Positions 50,859-59,851 of a stretch of DNA of 64,000 bases are shown piece by piece. The notes below the pieces were generated by a model, which worked only from the letters and a program-made list of their open reading frames with translations, searched no databases and was not told where the DNA came from. The DNA is from Chitinophaga pinensis. Lineage in GTDB: Bacteria > Bacteroidota > Bacteroidia > Chitinophagales > CAMDFR01. A program made the position numbers and the translations under genes. The stretch spans positions 55,486 to 119,485 of the forward strand of contig CAMART010000001.1 in the NCBI GenBank assembly GCA_945860705.1. Direction: 5' to 3'. Position 1 is the first letter of the stretch. Each line of letters opens with the position of its first letter.

Positions 50859-51524
50859 ATGAGAAAAAAAATAATAATACACAGAGAAGGATATAAGATT
50901 ATTCTTGTAACAGGGATTACTCTTTTTCTAATAAATATTTTGGTAAGCGCATTATCAGACTATAAAGGCTTAAATATTACTGTACAAGTTTTATCGGCTA
51001 TCATTTTTTTATTTACTGCTTCGTTCTTTAGACATCCGAGCAGAACTACTCCAGATGATGAGATGAATATCATAGCACCTGCAGATGGCAAAGTAGTAGT
51101 ACTCGAAGAAGTAGAAGAACCTGAATATTTTAAAGATAAAAGATTGCAGCTATCTATATTTATGTCACCTACCAATGTGCATGTAAATAGATATCCAATA
51201 AGCGGTTTGGTAAAATACACCAAATATCATCCAGGAAAATATTTAGTAGCTTGGCATCCAAAATCTTCTACAGAAAATGAACGCAATACTGTAGTAGTGG
51301 GCAACGAAACTGCTGAAATACTCATGAGACAAATAGCTGGAAAATTTGCAAAAAAAATAGTTTGCTATGCAAAAGTAAATCAAGAAGCAGATCAAGGCAG
51401 TGAATTTGGTTTTATCAAATTTGGCTCTAGAGTAGATTTATATTTACCACTTGGTACACCTATTCATGTTAAATTAAACCAAAAAGTACGTGGTGGTGAG
51501 ACAATATTAGGTAAAATGTCTTAA
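50859..51524 (+). CDS. psd: Phosphatidylserine decarboxylase proenzyme
   Basis: 221 aa, the short (PSD-A) form. It decarboxylates phosphatidylserine to phosphatidylethanolamine with a pyruvoyl group formed by self-cleavage. The cleavage site is the Gly-Ser of FIKFGSRVDLYLP (Gly189/Ser190), giving a ~189-residue beta chain and a ~32-residue alpha chain. N-terminal TM segments (YKIILVTGITLFLINILVSAL, VQVLSAIIFLFTASFF), then APADGKVV and LSIFMSPTNVHVNRYP, carry the conserved Asp/His. The gene follows cdsA. The middle enzyme, PssA, is not in the window. Confidence 0.93.
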   Translation: MRKKIIIHREGYKIILVTGITLFLINILVSALSDYKGLNITVQVLSAIIFLFTASFFRHPSRTTPDDEMNIIAPADGKVVVLEEVEEPEYFKDKRLQLSIFMSPTNVHVNRYPISGLVKYTKYHPGKYLVAWHPKSSTENERNTVVVGNETAEILMRQIAGKFAKKIVCYAKVNQEADQGSEFGFIKFGSRVDLYLPLGTPIHVKLNQKVRGGETILGKMS

Positions 51525-51582
51525 TTTTACTTTGGTATCATTTTTGAAACAATACTATTATAAAACATAAATAAATAAAACA

Positions 51583-52014
51583 ATGAAAAAACTTATTTTA
51601 GCTTTCGCAATATTATTTGCTTCTACAGCAATATTTGCACAAACAACTACATCTACAGCAACTTCTAAAACTTCTACACCTGTAGTAAGTGTAGATAAAA
51701 CAAATCCAATATCAAAACCAGTAATGGACAATACTACTGGCAAACCTGCATGTTGCAAATCAGGTACTACTACTTCAGGTAAAGCTTGTTGTTCTTCTAG
51801 CACTGCTTCCACAAAAACTTGTAGCGATGCATCTAAAACAGCATCTACTACTACTGCACCAGCACACAATTGTTCTGACCATGCACATACTACAACTACT
51901 GCTGCACCAGTACACAACTGTTCTGATCATGCAAAAACAACTACTACTACAGCTACTACCCCTGCTGCTACAAGCACTACAAGAACTGCTGCTGCTAAAA
52001 AAGGAAATAATTAA
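51583..52014 (+). CDS. Cys/His/Thr-rich secreted low-complexity protein
   Basis: 143 aa with a signal peptide (MKKLILAFAILFASTAIFAQ). The mature part is almost wholly Thr/Ser/Ala with spaced metal-ligand-type residues: KPACCKSGTTTSGKACCSSS, KTCSD, then two near-copies of a unit APAHNCSDHAHTTTTA / APVHNCSDHAKTTTTT. The C-terminus is TAAAKKGNN. No known domain is seen. The Cys-Cys pairs and HNCSDHAH units could bind a metal such as copper or zinc, but this is only inferred. It stands alone between psd and a PorG-like gene and has a strong terminator. Confidence 0.6.
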   Translation: MKKLILAFAILFASTAIFAQTTTSTATSKTSTPVVSVDKTNPISKPVMDNTTGKPACCKSGTTTSGKACCSSSTASTKTCSDASKTASTTTAPAHNCSDHAHTTTTAAPVHNCSDHAKTTTTTATTPAATSTTRTAAAKKGNN

Positions 52015-52037
52015 TATATAAATATTATAAATATCTT

Positions 52038-52071
52038 TGCCCTTGTGTCAGTGACACAAGGGCATTTTTTT
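52038..52071 (+). terminator. Intrinsic terminator after the Cys/His-rich gene
   Basis: TGCCCTTGTGTCA (52038-52050) pairs with TGACACAAGGGCA (52052-52064), followed by T6-T7. 23 nt after the stop. Confidence 0.9.
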
Positions 52072-52111
52072 AGTACTACACTAAAAATCTTAATAAAGCG
52101 TTATATCATAA

Positions 52112-52951
52112 GTGAAAAACTTAAAAACATATTTTATTATTTGCATTACAACACTTTTGTTGTTTCAAAAATCTATAGCTCAAAAGATAGAAATAGGAAT
52201 CATGGGCGGTGGAGCCAACTATACTGGCGACCTCAATACCAATACATCCTTTCAAAAAATTGGTCCATCAGCAGGTATATTTATGAGAAATAATATTGGT
52301 ACTAGATTCTCTTTCAAACATGCATTTGCTTGGGGTAGAATCAGCGCAGATGATGCACTTAGTAAAAATGATTTTCAAAAACAACGCAATCTTTCTTTTC
52401 GCAGTGATATTTTTGAAATTAGCGAGATGTTTGAATTTAACTTTTTAGACTTCCTACTCAAAAGCAAAAAATATTTTATTTCTCCATATATCTCTACAGG
52501 TATCTGTGTGTTTTTCTTCAATCCACAGGCATTTTATCAAGGTAGATGGTACAATCTACAGCCACTAGGCACCGAAGGGCAAAACGACCCAAACTATTCA
52601 GGCAATAAAAAATACAAACTATATAATATAGCTATACCCATAGGTGGAGGGGTAAAAGTAGCCTGCAATAGATATTGGTCTATAGGTATTGATATTCAAA
52701 ACAGAGTGACATTTACTGATTATCTAGATGATGTATCAAAAAACTATGTGAGCCCTATCTCACTTCCAGATGGCAATAGAGGTATCGCTTACAAACTGAT
52801 GGATAGAAGCGGTGAAAAAGGTGAAGTAATAGGCAAACCCGGCTACCAAAGAGGACTTTCCGAAAAAAATGATCATTATATGTTTTTTAGCTTTACACTT
52901 TCTTATACTTTCAACTCTAAAGCCTGCCCTAAGCCATATCCAGAGCATTAA
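52112..52951 (+). CDS. DUF6089/PorG-like outer-membrane beta-barrel protein
   Basis: 279 aa from a GTG start at 52112 that gives a signal peptide (MKNLKTYFIICITTLLLFQKSIAQ). The mature protein begins KIEIGIMGGGANYTGDLN and continues with NNIGTRFSFKHAFAWGRISADD, ISEMFEFNFLDFLLKSKKYFISPYISTGICVFFFNP and IPIGGGVKVACNRYWSIGIDIQNRVTFTDYLDD, matching the DUF6089 layout. PorG, a component of the type IX secretion system, belongs to this group, so a role in T9SS is possible, given several T9SS cargo genes nearby; orthology to PorG itself is not shown. Confidence 0.75.
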   Translation: MKNLKTYFIICITTLLLFQKSIAQKIEIGIMGGGANYTGDLNTNTSFQKIGPSAGIFMRNNIGTRFSFKHAFAWGRISADDALSKNDFQKQRNLSFRSDIFEISEMFEFNFLDFLLKSKKYFISPYISTGICVFFFNPQAFYQGRWYNLQPLGTEGQNDPNYSGNKKYKLYNIAIPIGGGVKVACNRYWSIGIDIQNRVTFTDYLDDVSKNYVSPISLPDGNRGIAYKLMDRSGEKGEVIGKPGYQRGLSEKNDHYMFFSFTLSYTFNSKACPKPYPEH

Positions 52952-53008
52952 GGAAAGCTGACTATTTTATAAGATAAATCGGTTTTATAAAACACTTACA
53001 TATTATTT

Positions 53009-55717
53009 TTATTCCTTGATAAACTTACTATTCCCTACTACATTGTTTTCTTTATTTAATGCTCGTATGAAGTATATCCCACTGCTCAAAGACTTAAAAT
53101 GTAGTTGTATGTTTTGTTGACCGCTTCCTACGGATTCTTGTTGTAAGAATATATTATTGAGTTTCTTTCCTAGAGCATCATATACTTCCACCCTGTGTAT
53201 TTGATTCGTTCCTATCGTAATATTTAATATATCATTAGTAGGATTTGGATATAAACTTATAGCCACTGTTTTTGGGCTGTAGATACCACTGATGACCGTG
53301 AGCGTTGTAGTCACTATAGAGTCACATCCTTGGGTATTGGTCAATACATCTGTATATATTCCTGTGCTGGTATAGATATGTGTTCCTACCTGTACGCTTT
53401 GCCCTGCATTGATTATATAGGTTCTTGCAGAGTTTGTAGGAGTATTGCATATTTTGGTTTCTACTGTATTGGTAAATATGGGAGTATTGAGGTCAAAAAG
53501 AATACCTGCAGTATTATTGATGACGATACCTTCAGGCAATCCTGTATTCAATTTTATACGGTACTGCACCCAGCCATGGCTTTCTGGTTCGTTGGTAGTA
53601 CTATCTTGTAGAAATATATCATTAAATCTAAAAAGTGCCACTCTATTAGGGTATACTTCCATTTGTTGGTTATGACTGCTTCCTACTATCTGTATTGTAT
53701 TGAGATTGAGGTGTCTGTCTATACTATCCCATACATATACATTTTGAGCATAGCTAGAGCCAGTGTTTTGAAAATGAATAGTATAATACATCCAACCCTG
53801 TGAGGAAGTCACAGAGCCAGCAGGACTTACTTCTTTGATATTTGGGTCATAAGATGCACGTACTATGAAGCATTGAGAAAAGATATTATTAGTAGGATTG
53901 GCATCGCTACTACTAGGATCTACAGTAGTAGTAAAGCACAATAAATCTCCAGCCACAGCACTAGAATCTATATAGAATAGCGGTTTTAGGTCATTATAAA
54001 AATCTAGATTATTAAAATTTGCAATATTCCAAACCAACCTATTTGGTAATATAGTATCTGGCAATACAGCACCTATTGTACTACCTGTATAATGCACGTG
54101 ACCTGTATACACTAGAACTATTCTACCAGCTACTGATGCACATCTAGCACCATATACTTGAGCCATATCACCTGCATGTATCTGAAAACCTACTGATGAT
54201 GCAGGCCTATACAAACCAGCACCTACAAGTCCTGTAGTGCCTATATCAAAATCTGTTTTGCATTGCATGGCCATATCTAGATTGCTAGTGATATGTGTAC
54301 TCGTATCTATTATTACAGTATCATATCCTGATGATAAACAAGAAGAATAAAGTGGCAATTCTGTGGTATCTATATGCACCGTATACGTATCAAAAGCTAC
54401 AGAATTAAAGGCATACATGCCATTAATAACAGTACTAGACATTTGTAATATATTAGTGTCTTTTTGTAGATAGAGTGTGATATTTTTAATTTTAGTTTCT
54501 ATAGTATCCATGCTACAGTTAGAATTACTGTCTTTATAAACTGTTCCTAGTACACTAATGTATGACGGGCAACTATGTAGAGAAGGATTACAATAAGGGA
54601 AAGTGCCTAGTGGTGGGGAAAAAGTAGCACTTACTACATTATTTGGAATGCATGTTATAGAAGTAGAATCAAAATAAACATTAGTTAGACTAGATGGTAA
54701 ATAAGGCAAACAAGATAAACTTCTATTATAACTACAATTTAATGAAGTGAGTGAAGAAGGTAATGTTGGTAGTGTAGTAAGATTATTAAACCAACACCAC
54801 AAATATGTTAAAGAAGATGGGAGTATAGGAATTGTTGAAAGATTATTACCTCCACAATCTAGCCCTACTAAGTTAAAAGGTATTATAGGAAGCGAAGTAA
54901 GATTATTGTTATTACAATTTAAATGTGATAAAGAAACTGGTAAAGATGGGAGCGAAATAATATTGTTCCTATCGCAAGTTAGCTCTAATAATGATGAAGG
55001 TATTATGGGTAATAAAGTAAGATAATTGTTACTACAATTTAAACGAGTTAGAAATACAGGTAAAGAAGGAAGAATAGTTAAATTATTATTACTGCAATTT
55101 AAATATGATAGAAAAATGGGTAAAGTAGGAAGTATAATTGAGTCATTATAACTACAATCTAAGGACTGTAAAGAATCTGGCAAGACTGGGAGGGTAATAA
55201 GATTATTGGCACTGCATTCTAAATATCTCAGTGAAGAAGGCAAAGTAGGAAGCATTGTAAGATTGTTAGCAATACACTTTAACCATAAAATGGAGTCTGG
55301 TAATGCTGGGAGCGAATTAAGATTATAATTAAGAGCAGTAAATAAAATAGTTAGTGTTGAAGGTAAAGTAGGGAGTGAAGTAAGATTATTAGCGCTACAA
55401 TCTAACCATTTTAGATTAGAAGGCAATGAGGGAATATTATTTAATCCAGCACCATGACAATCCAATGAGTCTAAATTTTCAAAATATTGTACTCCATCTA
55501 AATTACTCATAGTTATGCCCCTACAATTTATTGTTCTTGTAGTAGTAGTCACTTCAGGAGAAGAAATATCCAAGCTATCTCCACTAGCATCAAAAGGGCA
55601 AGCAATAGACACTAAATAAGTCCTAAAATTTGCATCTGGTATATATCTATATACTTGGGTTTTGGCAGTATAAGATATAATAAATAAAATAGCGAGTAAG
55701 TATATTGTTTTTTTCAT
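53009..55717 (-). CDS. Leucine-rich-repeat surface protein with DUF7619-like and T9SS type A domains
   Basis: 902 aa with a signal peptide (MKKTIYLLAILFIISYTAKTQ). Residues ~95-360 hold 13 LRRs of 20-21 aa with the pattern LP..L..L-x-C..N-x-L-x-x-LP, the bacterial IpaH-like LRR class. A Cna/SdrD-B-like domain follows (VLGTVYKDSNSNCSMDTIETKIKNITLYLQ, ~395-480), then an Ig/DUF7619-like domain (SYDPNIKEVSPAG..MYYTIHFQNTGSSYAQNVYVWDSIDRHLN..GILFDLNTPIFTNTVETKI, ~640-760). The last ~75 residues (ISLYPNPTNDILNITIG..VEVYDALGKKLNN..SSGIYFIRALNKENNVVGNSKFIKE) are a type A T9SS sorting domain. Likely a surface adhesion or recognition protein. Confidence 0.85.
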   Translation of the reverse strand: MKKTIYLLAILFIISYTAKTQVYRYIPDANFRTYLVSIACPFDASGDSLDISSPEVTTTTRTINCRGITMSNLDGVQYFENLDSLDCHGAGLNNIPSLPSNLKWLDCSANNLTSLPTLPSTLTILFTALNYNLNSLPALPDSILWLKCIANNLTMLPTLPSSLRYLECSANNLITLPVLPDSLQSLDCSYNDSIILPTLPIFLSYLNCSNNNLTILPSLPVFLTRLNCSNNYLTLLPIIPSSLLELTCDRNNIISLPSLPVSLSHLNCNNNNLTSLPIIPFNLVGLDCGGNNLSTIPILPSSLTYLWCWFNNLTTLPTLPSSLTSLNCSYNRSLSCLPYLPSSLTNVYFDSTSITCIPNNVVSATFSPPLGTFPYCNPSLHSCPSYISVLGTVYKDSNSNCSMDTIETKIKNITLYLQKDTNILQMSSTVINGMYAFNSVAFDTYTVHIDTTELPLYSSCLSSGYDTVIIDTSTHITSNLDMAMQCKTDFDIGTTGLVGAGLYRPASSVGFQIHAGDMAQVYGARCASVAGRIVLVYTGHVHYTGSTIGAVLPDTILPNRLVWNIANFNNLDFYNDLKPLFYIDSSAVAGDLLCFTTTVDPSSSDANPTNNIFSQCFIVRASYDPNIKEVSPAGSVTSSQGWMYYTIHFQNTGSSYAQNVYVWDSIDRHLNLNTIQIVGSSHNQQMEVYPNRVALFRFNDIFLQDSTTNEPESHGWVQYRIKLNTGLPEGIVINNTAGILFDLNTPIFTNTVETKICNTPTNSARTYIINAGQSVQVGTHIYTSTGIYTDVLTNTQGCDSIVTTTLTVISGIYSPKTVAISLYPNPTNDILNITIGTNQIHRVEVYDALGKKLNNIFLQQESVGSGQQNIQLHFKSLSSGIYFIRALNKENNVVGNSKFIKE
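54650..55435 (-). repeat. 13 tandem ~60-bp LRR-coding units
   Basis: Encode 20-21-aa repeats LPxxLxxLxCxxNxLxxLP. The central Asn is mostly kept; repeats 2 and 12 have one extra residue. The coordinates are rounded to the repeat block. Confidence 0.8.
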
Positions 55718-55920
55718 CTGTATTTATTTTTTAATGTATAATAAAGTTAAGCGTTTTATTAAAATTTGCAAATTTATTTTTGCTTGAAATATTAAACTTT
55801 ATAGAAGTGTGAAAATTTTTGAAAAAATATTTATATACAAAGTATTTATAATATCACTACTATTTATCATTAAACAACATTTCATTAAAATTATTCATAG
55901 ATTTTCACGAAATTTGTAGG

Positions 55921-57075
55921 ATGCAATTCGCTCAAATAGTAGGTCAAGAGCTTCTAAAACAAAAGCTCATTCAAAATGTCAACGAAAATCGTTTGGCTCA
56001 CGCTACTATGATACTTGGCGCTGAAGGTACTGGTACACTAGCACTAGCGCTAGCGTTGGCACAATACCTCATGTGCGAAGACCGTCAAGAGAATGATAGC
56101 TGTGGCACTTGCAGCCAATGTGTCAAAAACGCAAAAATGATACATCCTGACTTGCATTTTATGTATCCAAACATAAAAAAAGATAGTAGCGATAAAATAC
56201 AAGCAAGCACCACTTGGATAAAAGAATGGCGAGAAACCATCCTGCACAATCCATACGTGAATGTGACCGACTGGATAAATATTTTGGGCAAGGGTGATAA
56301 TAAACAAGGAAATATTACCAAAGGAGATTGTCATGAGACCATCAAAAAATTGAGTTTAAAAACCTACGAATCTAAATACAAAATTCAAATTATTTGGATG
56401 GCAGAGTATTTAGGTCTTGAGGGAAATACCTTGCTAAAACTGATAGAAGAACCACCAGCTGATACTATTTTTTTACTAGTAGTAGAAAATATTGAGCAGG
56501 TCATTAATACCATCATTTCTAGAACTCAAATAATAAAAGTGCCTCAAATAGAGGATATTGATATGAAAAATATTTTGGTGACTAAATATGAGGTGAGCGA
56601 AGAATCTGCCAAAAAAATCTGTAGAATATCGGACGGAAGCTTCTACACTGCACTAAAAATGCTCGATGGAGATGAAAATATCAATGACGAATTGGTGATG
56701 TTATTTTTGAAATGTAGCTTTCGAAAAGCTTTTAAACAAGCCGATGCTGCTAAGTTGATGGAAGAAATGGTGACACAATTTGCAACTTTGGGTAGGGAAA
56801 AACAAAAAAATTTTTGTAAATATGCACTCTTTTATTTGAGAGAATGTATGCTTTTGAGACAAGGAATGAATACAAAACTGGAAGGAGCGGAACTAGACTA
56901 TGCTAAAAAAACCATAGCCTATATCAATGAAGACCAGTTTGAAAAAATTCATTTAATCATCAATAAGCTACACTATCATATAGAAAGAAATGCGGCTCCA
57001 AAAAGTCAGATGATGTCTACATTATTGCAGGCATCACGTATACTAGCAGGAGAACATGTTTTGGTAACTTCATAA
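55921..57075 (+). CDS. holB: DNA polymerase III, delta' subunit
   Basis: 384 aa. AAA+ clamp-loader subunit. It begins MQFAQIVGQELLKQKLIQNVNENRLAHATMILGAEGTGTLALALALAQYLMC; the P-loop is GAEGTGTL without the usual lysine, as in delta' subunits that do not bind ATP. The zinc module is CEDRQENDSCGTCSQCVKNAKMIHPDLHF (four cysteines). The sensor region includes EGNTLLKLIEEPPADTIFLLVVENIEQVINTIISRTQIIKVP, with the SRTQ (SRC-like) arginine-finger motif. Directly followed by the RicT-like gene, as in many Bacteroidota. Confidence 0.9.
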   Translation: MQFAQIVGQELLKQKLIQNVNENRLAHATMILGAEGTGTLALALALAQYLMCEDRQENDSCGTCSQCVKNAKMIHPDLHFMYPNIKKDSSDKIQASTTWIKEWRETILHNPYVNVTDWINILGKGDNKQGNITKGDCHETIKKLSLKTYESKYKIQIIWMAEYLGLEGNTLLKLIEEPPADTIFLLVVENIEQVINTIISRTQIIKVPQIEDIDMKNILVTKYEVSEESAKKICRISDGSFYTALKMLDGDENINDELVMLFLKCSFRKAFKQADAAKLMEEMVTQFATLGREKQKNFCKYALFYLRECMLLRQGMNTKLEGAELDYAKKTIAYINEDQFEKIHLIINKLHYHIERNAAPKSQMMSTLLQASRILAGEHVLVTS

Positions 57076-57148
57076 AAAAGTTGTAGGTAAATCTTTTGAA
57101 TATTTATTCAAAAGAAAATTAAATTAACTATATAAAAAAGATATATAA

Positions 57149-58594
57149 ATGGGATGTTCGTCATGTGGTACAGTAACTAATGGAAAGCCTGGAGGCTGTG
57201 GAAGTGGTGGTGGATGCAGCACAGGTGGTTGCAATAGAATGAATGTTTTTGATTGGTTTGCAGATATGCCTATCACTTTTAGCGACAAGGTTTTCAATGT
57301 AGTAGAAATCAGTTTTAAAAACGGAGCACGAAAAGGATACTTTAGAAATGTAAATCATCTCGACTTGATGAAAGGTGATTTAGTAGTAGTAGAAGCAGCT
57401 CAAGGATACGATATAGGAGAGGTTTCGCTCAAAGGCGAGTTGGTAAAACTTCAGCTGAAAAAAAACAATATCAAAGACCGTGCAGACACTATTAAAAATA
57501 TAGTACGAAAAGCAAATCCTAAAGACAGATTGAAATTGGCTGAAGTGCGTGCCACTGAAAATGAAATGATGGTAGTAGCGCGTGTAGTATCTCGTGAGCT
57601 TGGATTGAATATGAAACTAGGTGATGTAGAAGTGCAAGGCGATGGCACTAAAGCTACATTTTTCTATACTGCAGAAGACAGAGTGGATTTTAGAGAACTC
57701 GTAAAAAGATATGCCAAAGACTTTAAGCTAAAAATAGAAATGCGTCAAATCGGTGCTAGACAAGAAGCTGGACGTATTGGTGGTATTGGCTCTTGTGGTA
57801 GAGAGCTTTGTTGTAGTACTTGGTTGACTGACTTCAAAACTGTGAATACCAATACTGCCCGTTATCAAAACATTTCTATCAATACGGATAAACTGAGTGG
57901 ACAATGTGGAAGACTTAAATGTTGTCTCAACTATGAATTAGATTCTTATCTAGATGCGCTCAAAGATTTTCCAAAAGAAATATATAAACTTGAAACTACT
58001 GATGCTGTAGCTAAACTGATCAAAACAGAAATACTTACTAAAACACTTTGGTTTAAATTTGATGGTGTAGATCGTATTTTTAAACTCAGTACTCAAGATG
58101 CGTTGGCAATATATAATGATAATAAAAAAGGTATAAAACCACACTCACTCAGCGAATTTGCTGCACCAGAAATAGTAAAAGAAGAGAGCAAATATGAAGA
58201 CTTGGTAGGTCATATAAGTCTTGAATCGCTTCAAACAAAAAACAAAAAGAAAAAAAACAAAGGCAATAATCGTGGCAATGCTCCTGATAATAATAATCAA
58301 AGACCACCAGTAGCTAACCAAGCAAATAATAAAACTACTGGACCCGCAAAGCCAGCGCAACAAAATAATAATAGACCTGCACAACAAAACCAAAACAGGC
58401 CAGTACAAAATAATCCCAACCAAAAGGAACAAAAAGCACCAATTGCTCCTAGGTCAAATGAAGCGAATCCAAATGTAAATAAACCACAGGGCACTAGCAA
58501 CAATGCTCCAAATCCTAATAACAAAAACAATAATAGAAATAGAAATAATAGAAACAGACCTCCAAGAAAAGACAATGGAGAAAATCAGAAATAG
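57149..58594 (+). CDS. ricT: PSP1-domain protein, RicT/YaaT-like
   Basis: 481 aa. A Gly/Cys-rich N-terminus (GCSSCGTVTNGKPGGCGSGGGCSTGGC, eight Cys in ~30 aa... counted about seven) is followed by the PSP1 domain (~45-270): VVEISFKNGARKGYFRNVN, VEAAQGYDIGEVSLKGELV, RVVSRELGLNMKLGDVEVQGDGTKATFFYTAEDRVDFRELVK. The RicT cysteines that bind an Fe-S cluster are in IGSCGRELCCSTWLTDF and GQCGRLKCCLNYEL. The last ~110 residues are Asn/Gln/Pro/Lys low-complexity (NNRNRNNRNRPPRKD) and probably disordered. RicT works with RicAF/RNase Y in RNA processing in Bacillus; the Bacteroidota role is not known. Confidence 0.85.
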   Translation: MGCSSCGTVTNGKPGGCGSGGGCSTGGCNRMNVFDWFADMPITFSDKVFNVVEISFKNGARKGYFRNVNHLDLMKGDLVVVEAAQGYDIGEVSLKGELVKLQLKKNNIKDRADTIKNIVRKANPKDRLKLAEVRATENEMMVVARVVSRELGLNMKLGDVEVQGDGTKATFFYTAEDRVDFRELVKRYAKDFKLKIEMRQIGARQEAGRIGGIGSCGRELCCSTWLTDFKTVNTNTARYQNISINTDKLSGQCGRLKCCLNYELDSYLDALKDFPKEIYKLETTDAVAKLIKTEILTKTLWFKFDGVDRIFKLSTQDALAIYNDNKKGIKPHSLSEFAAPEIVKEESKYEDLVGHISLESLQTKNKKKKNKGNNRGNAPDNNNQRPPVANQANNKTTGPAKPAQQNNNRPAQQNQNRPVQNNPNQKEQKAPIAPRSNEANPNVNKPQGTSNNAPNPNNKNNNRNRNNRNRPPRKDNGENQK

Positions 58595-58696
58595 TTTTTT
58601 AAGTATCAAGTAGTAAGTATCTAGATATAAGATAGACTATTTGATAAAACATTACATTTAAAACTTGAGTAAAAACTTTGAACTCTTAACTTGAAT

Positions 58697-58724
58697 ATTG
58701 AACTTGAAACATTGAACTTGAAAC
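58697..58724 (+). repeat. Two perfect 14-bp tandem copies before the exonuclease gene
   Basis: ATTGAACTTGAAAC at 58697-58710 and 58711-58724; a third partial copy (ATTGAACTT) runs into the start codon at 58732-58740. Confidence 0.65.
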
Positions 58725-58732
58725 TTATATAA

Positions 58733-59497
58733 TTGAACTTAAAAAATTTAAAACTACAAAGACCAATAGTCTTTTTTGATATAGAAAGTACTGGTGTCAA
58801 CACTATTCAAGATAGGATAGTAGAACTGTGTATGATAAAATATTTTCCAGATCATACTTCTATAAGTTATGTAAAAAGATTTAATCCAGAAATGCCAATA
58901 AGTGCCGAAGCTACTATGGTACATGGAATTAGCGATGAAGATATAAAAGATGCGCCTACTTTTATTTCTTTAGCCAATGAGGTCTTTTCATTTTTGCAAG
59001 ATGCCGATATTTGTGGCTACAATATTATGAAATTTGATGTGCCTATGATCACCGAAGAACTGATGAGAGCTGGCATCAATGAGCCATTTAAAAGTGATAT
59101 CAAATATATAGATGCATTTAAAATATTTGCTCAAATGGAGCGTAGAGATTTGGCTAGTGCACTAAAATTTTATACTGGCGCTACTATCGAAAATGCACAT
59201 TCTGCTCTAGCAGATACTGAAGCTACTGCTGCAGTTCTCAATGGGCAAATAGAAAGATATGGATGGGAGGGAGATATCACATCACTCTACGAGATAAGCA
59301 GACAAGGGCATGAAGTAGTAGACTATGATGGGAAATTTTCACGTAATGAAGAAGGCGAACTCATTTTTACTTTTGGTACCAACAAAGGAAAAAAAATAGC
59401 TGACAATCATGGCATGCTCAAGTGGATGCTAGACAAAGACTTTAGTCGTCATACAAAATATATTGCCAATAAAATATTGAGTGGGGAATTGAAATAG
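58733..59497 (+). CDS. DnaQ-like 3'-5' exonuclease with DUF3820-like tail
   Basis: 254 aa from a TTG at 58733; no ATG lies between the upstream stop and the first catalytic motif. The DEDDh fold is complete: Exo I IVFFDIESTG (Asp, Glu), Exo II NIMKFDVPMITEEL (Asp), Exo III ENAHSALADTEATAAVL (His, Asp), with HGISDEDIKDAP before Exo II. The C-terminal ~60 residues (FTFGTNKGKKIADNHGMLKWMLDKDFSRHTKYI) resemble the DUF3820 module that often follows such exonucleases. Likely a repair or RNA/DNA-trimming enzyme rather than Pol III epsilon. It is followed by a hairpin terminator. Confidence 0.88.
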   Translation: MNLKNLKLQRPIVFFDIESTGVNTIQDRIVELCMIKYFPDHTSISYVKRFNPEMPISAEATMVHGISDEDIKDAPTFISLANEVFSFLQDADICGYNIMKFDVPMITEELMRAGINEPFKSDIKYIDAFKIFAQMERRDLASALKFYTGATIENAHSALADTEATAAVLNGQIERYGWEGDITSLYEISRQGHEVVDYDGKFSRNEEGELIFTFGTNKGKKIADNHGMLKWMLDKDFSRHTKYIANKILSGELK

Positions 59498-59851
59498 TTT
59501 TGTAATTTCGATGCTTGAAGACATGCACCGAGGCTGTTATATAACTACTTCCAGTAAATCAAATAGGGCCTCAAAATAAACAAATTACAAAACAAGGTCT
59601 ATTTTTGGCGTGGATTCATGCATTTTAAAAAAGTAGGCTGAGGACTACTTTTAATTATATTGGAATTTAGCTTTCAGCCTACATTTTTTTAAATGAAAAA
59701 TTGACTGTAGTTTTTGTATTTGTATATTTTGAAGCCTTGTCTCGTCAACGGTAGACGAGATTGTTTCTTTTGTTTCAAGACAAAAGAAAAAAGATTTAAA
59801 CAACTAATATTCACTATAAGGTTAACTCGAGGAGATAATTACCGATAATTT
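59498..59851. other. 354-bp non-coding region with hairpins
   Basis: No gene. Holds the terminator at 59633-59689, a TCTCGTC/GACGAGA hairpin (59740-59760), and TTTCTTTTGT/ACAAAAGAAA (59764-59789), a palindrome of a type common in Bacteroidota intergenic DNA. Confidence 0.7.
59633..59689 (+). terminator. Hairpin terminator after the exonuclease region
   Basis: GTAGGCTGA (59633-59641) pairs perfectly with TCAGCCTAC (59674-59682), loop of 32 nt, then ATTTTTTT. Confidence 0.65.

Noticed and set aside
52045..52293. Open frame overlapping the start of the PorG-like gene
   Set aside because: It runs out of frame across a terminator and the true signal peptide; no domain.
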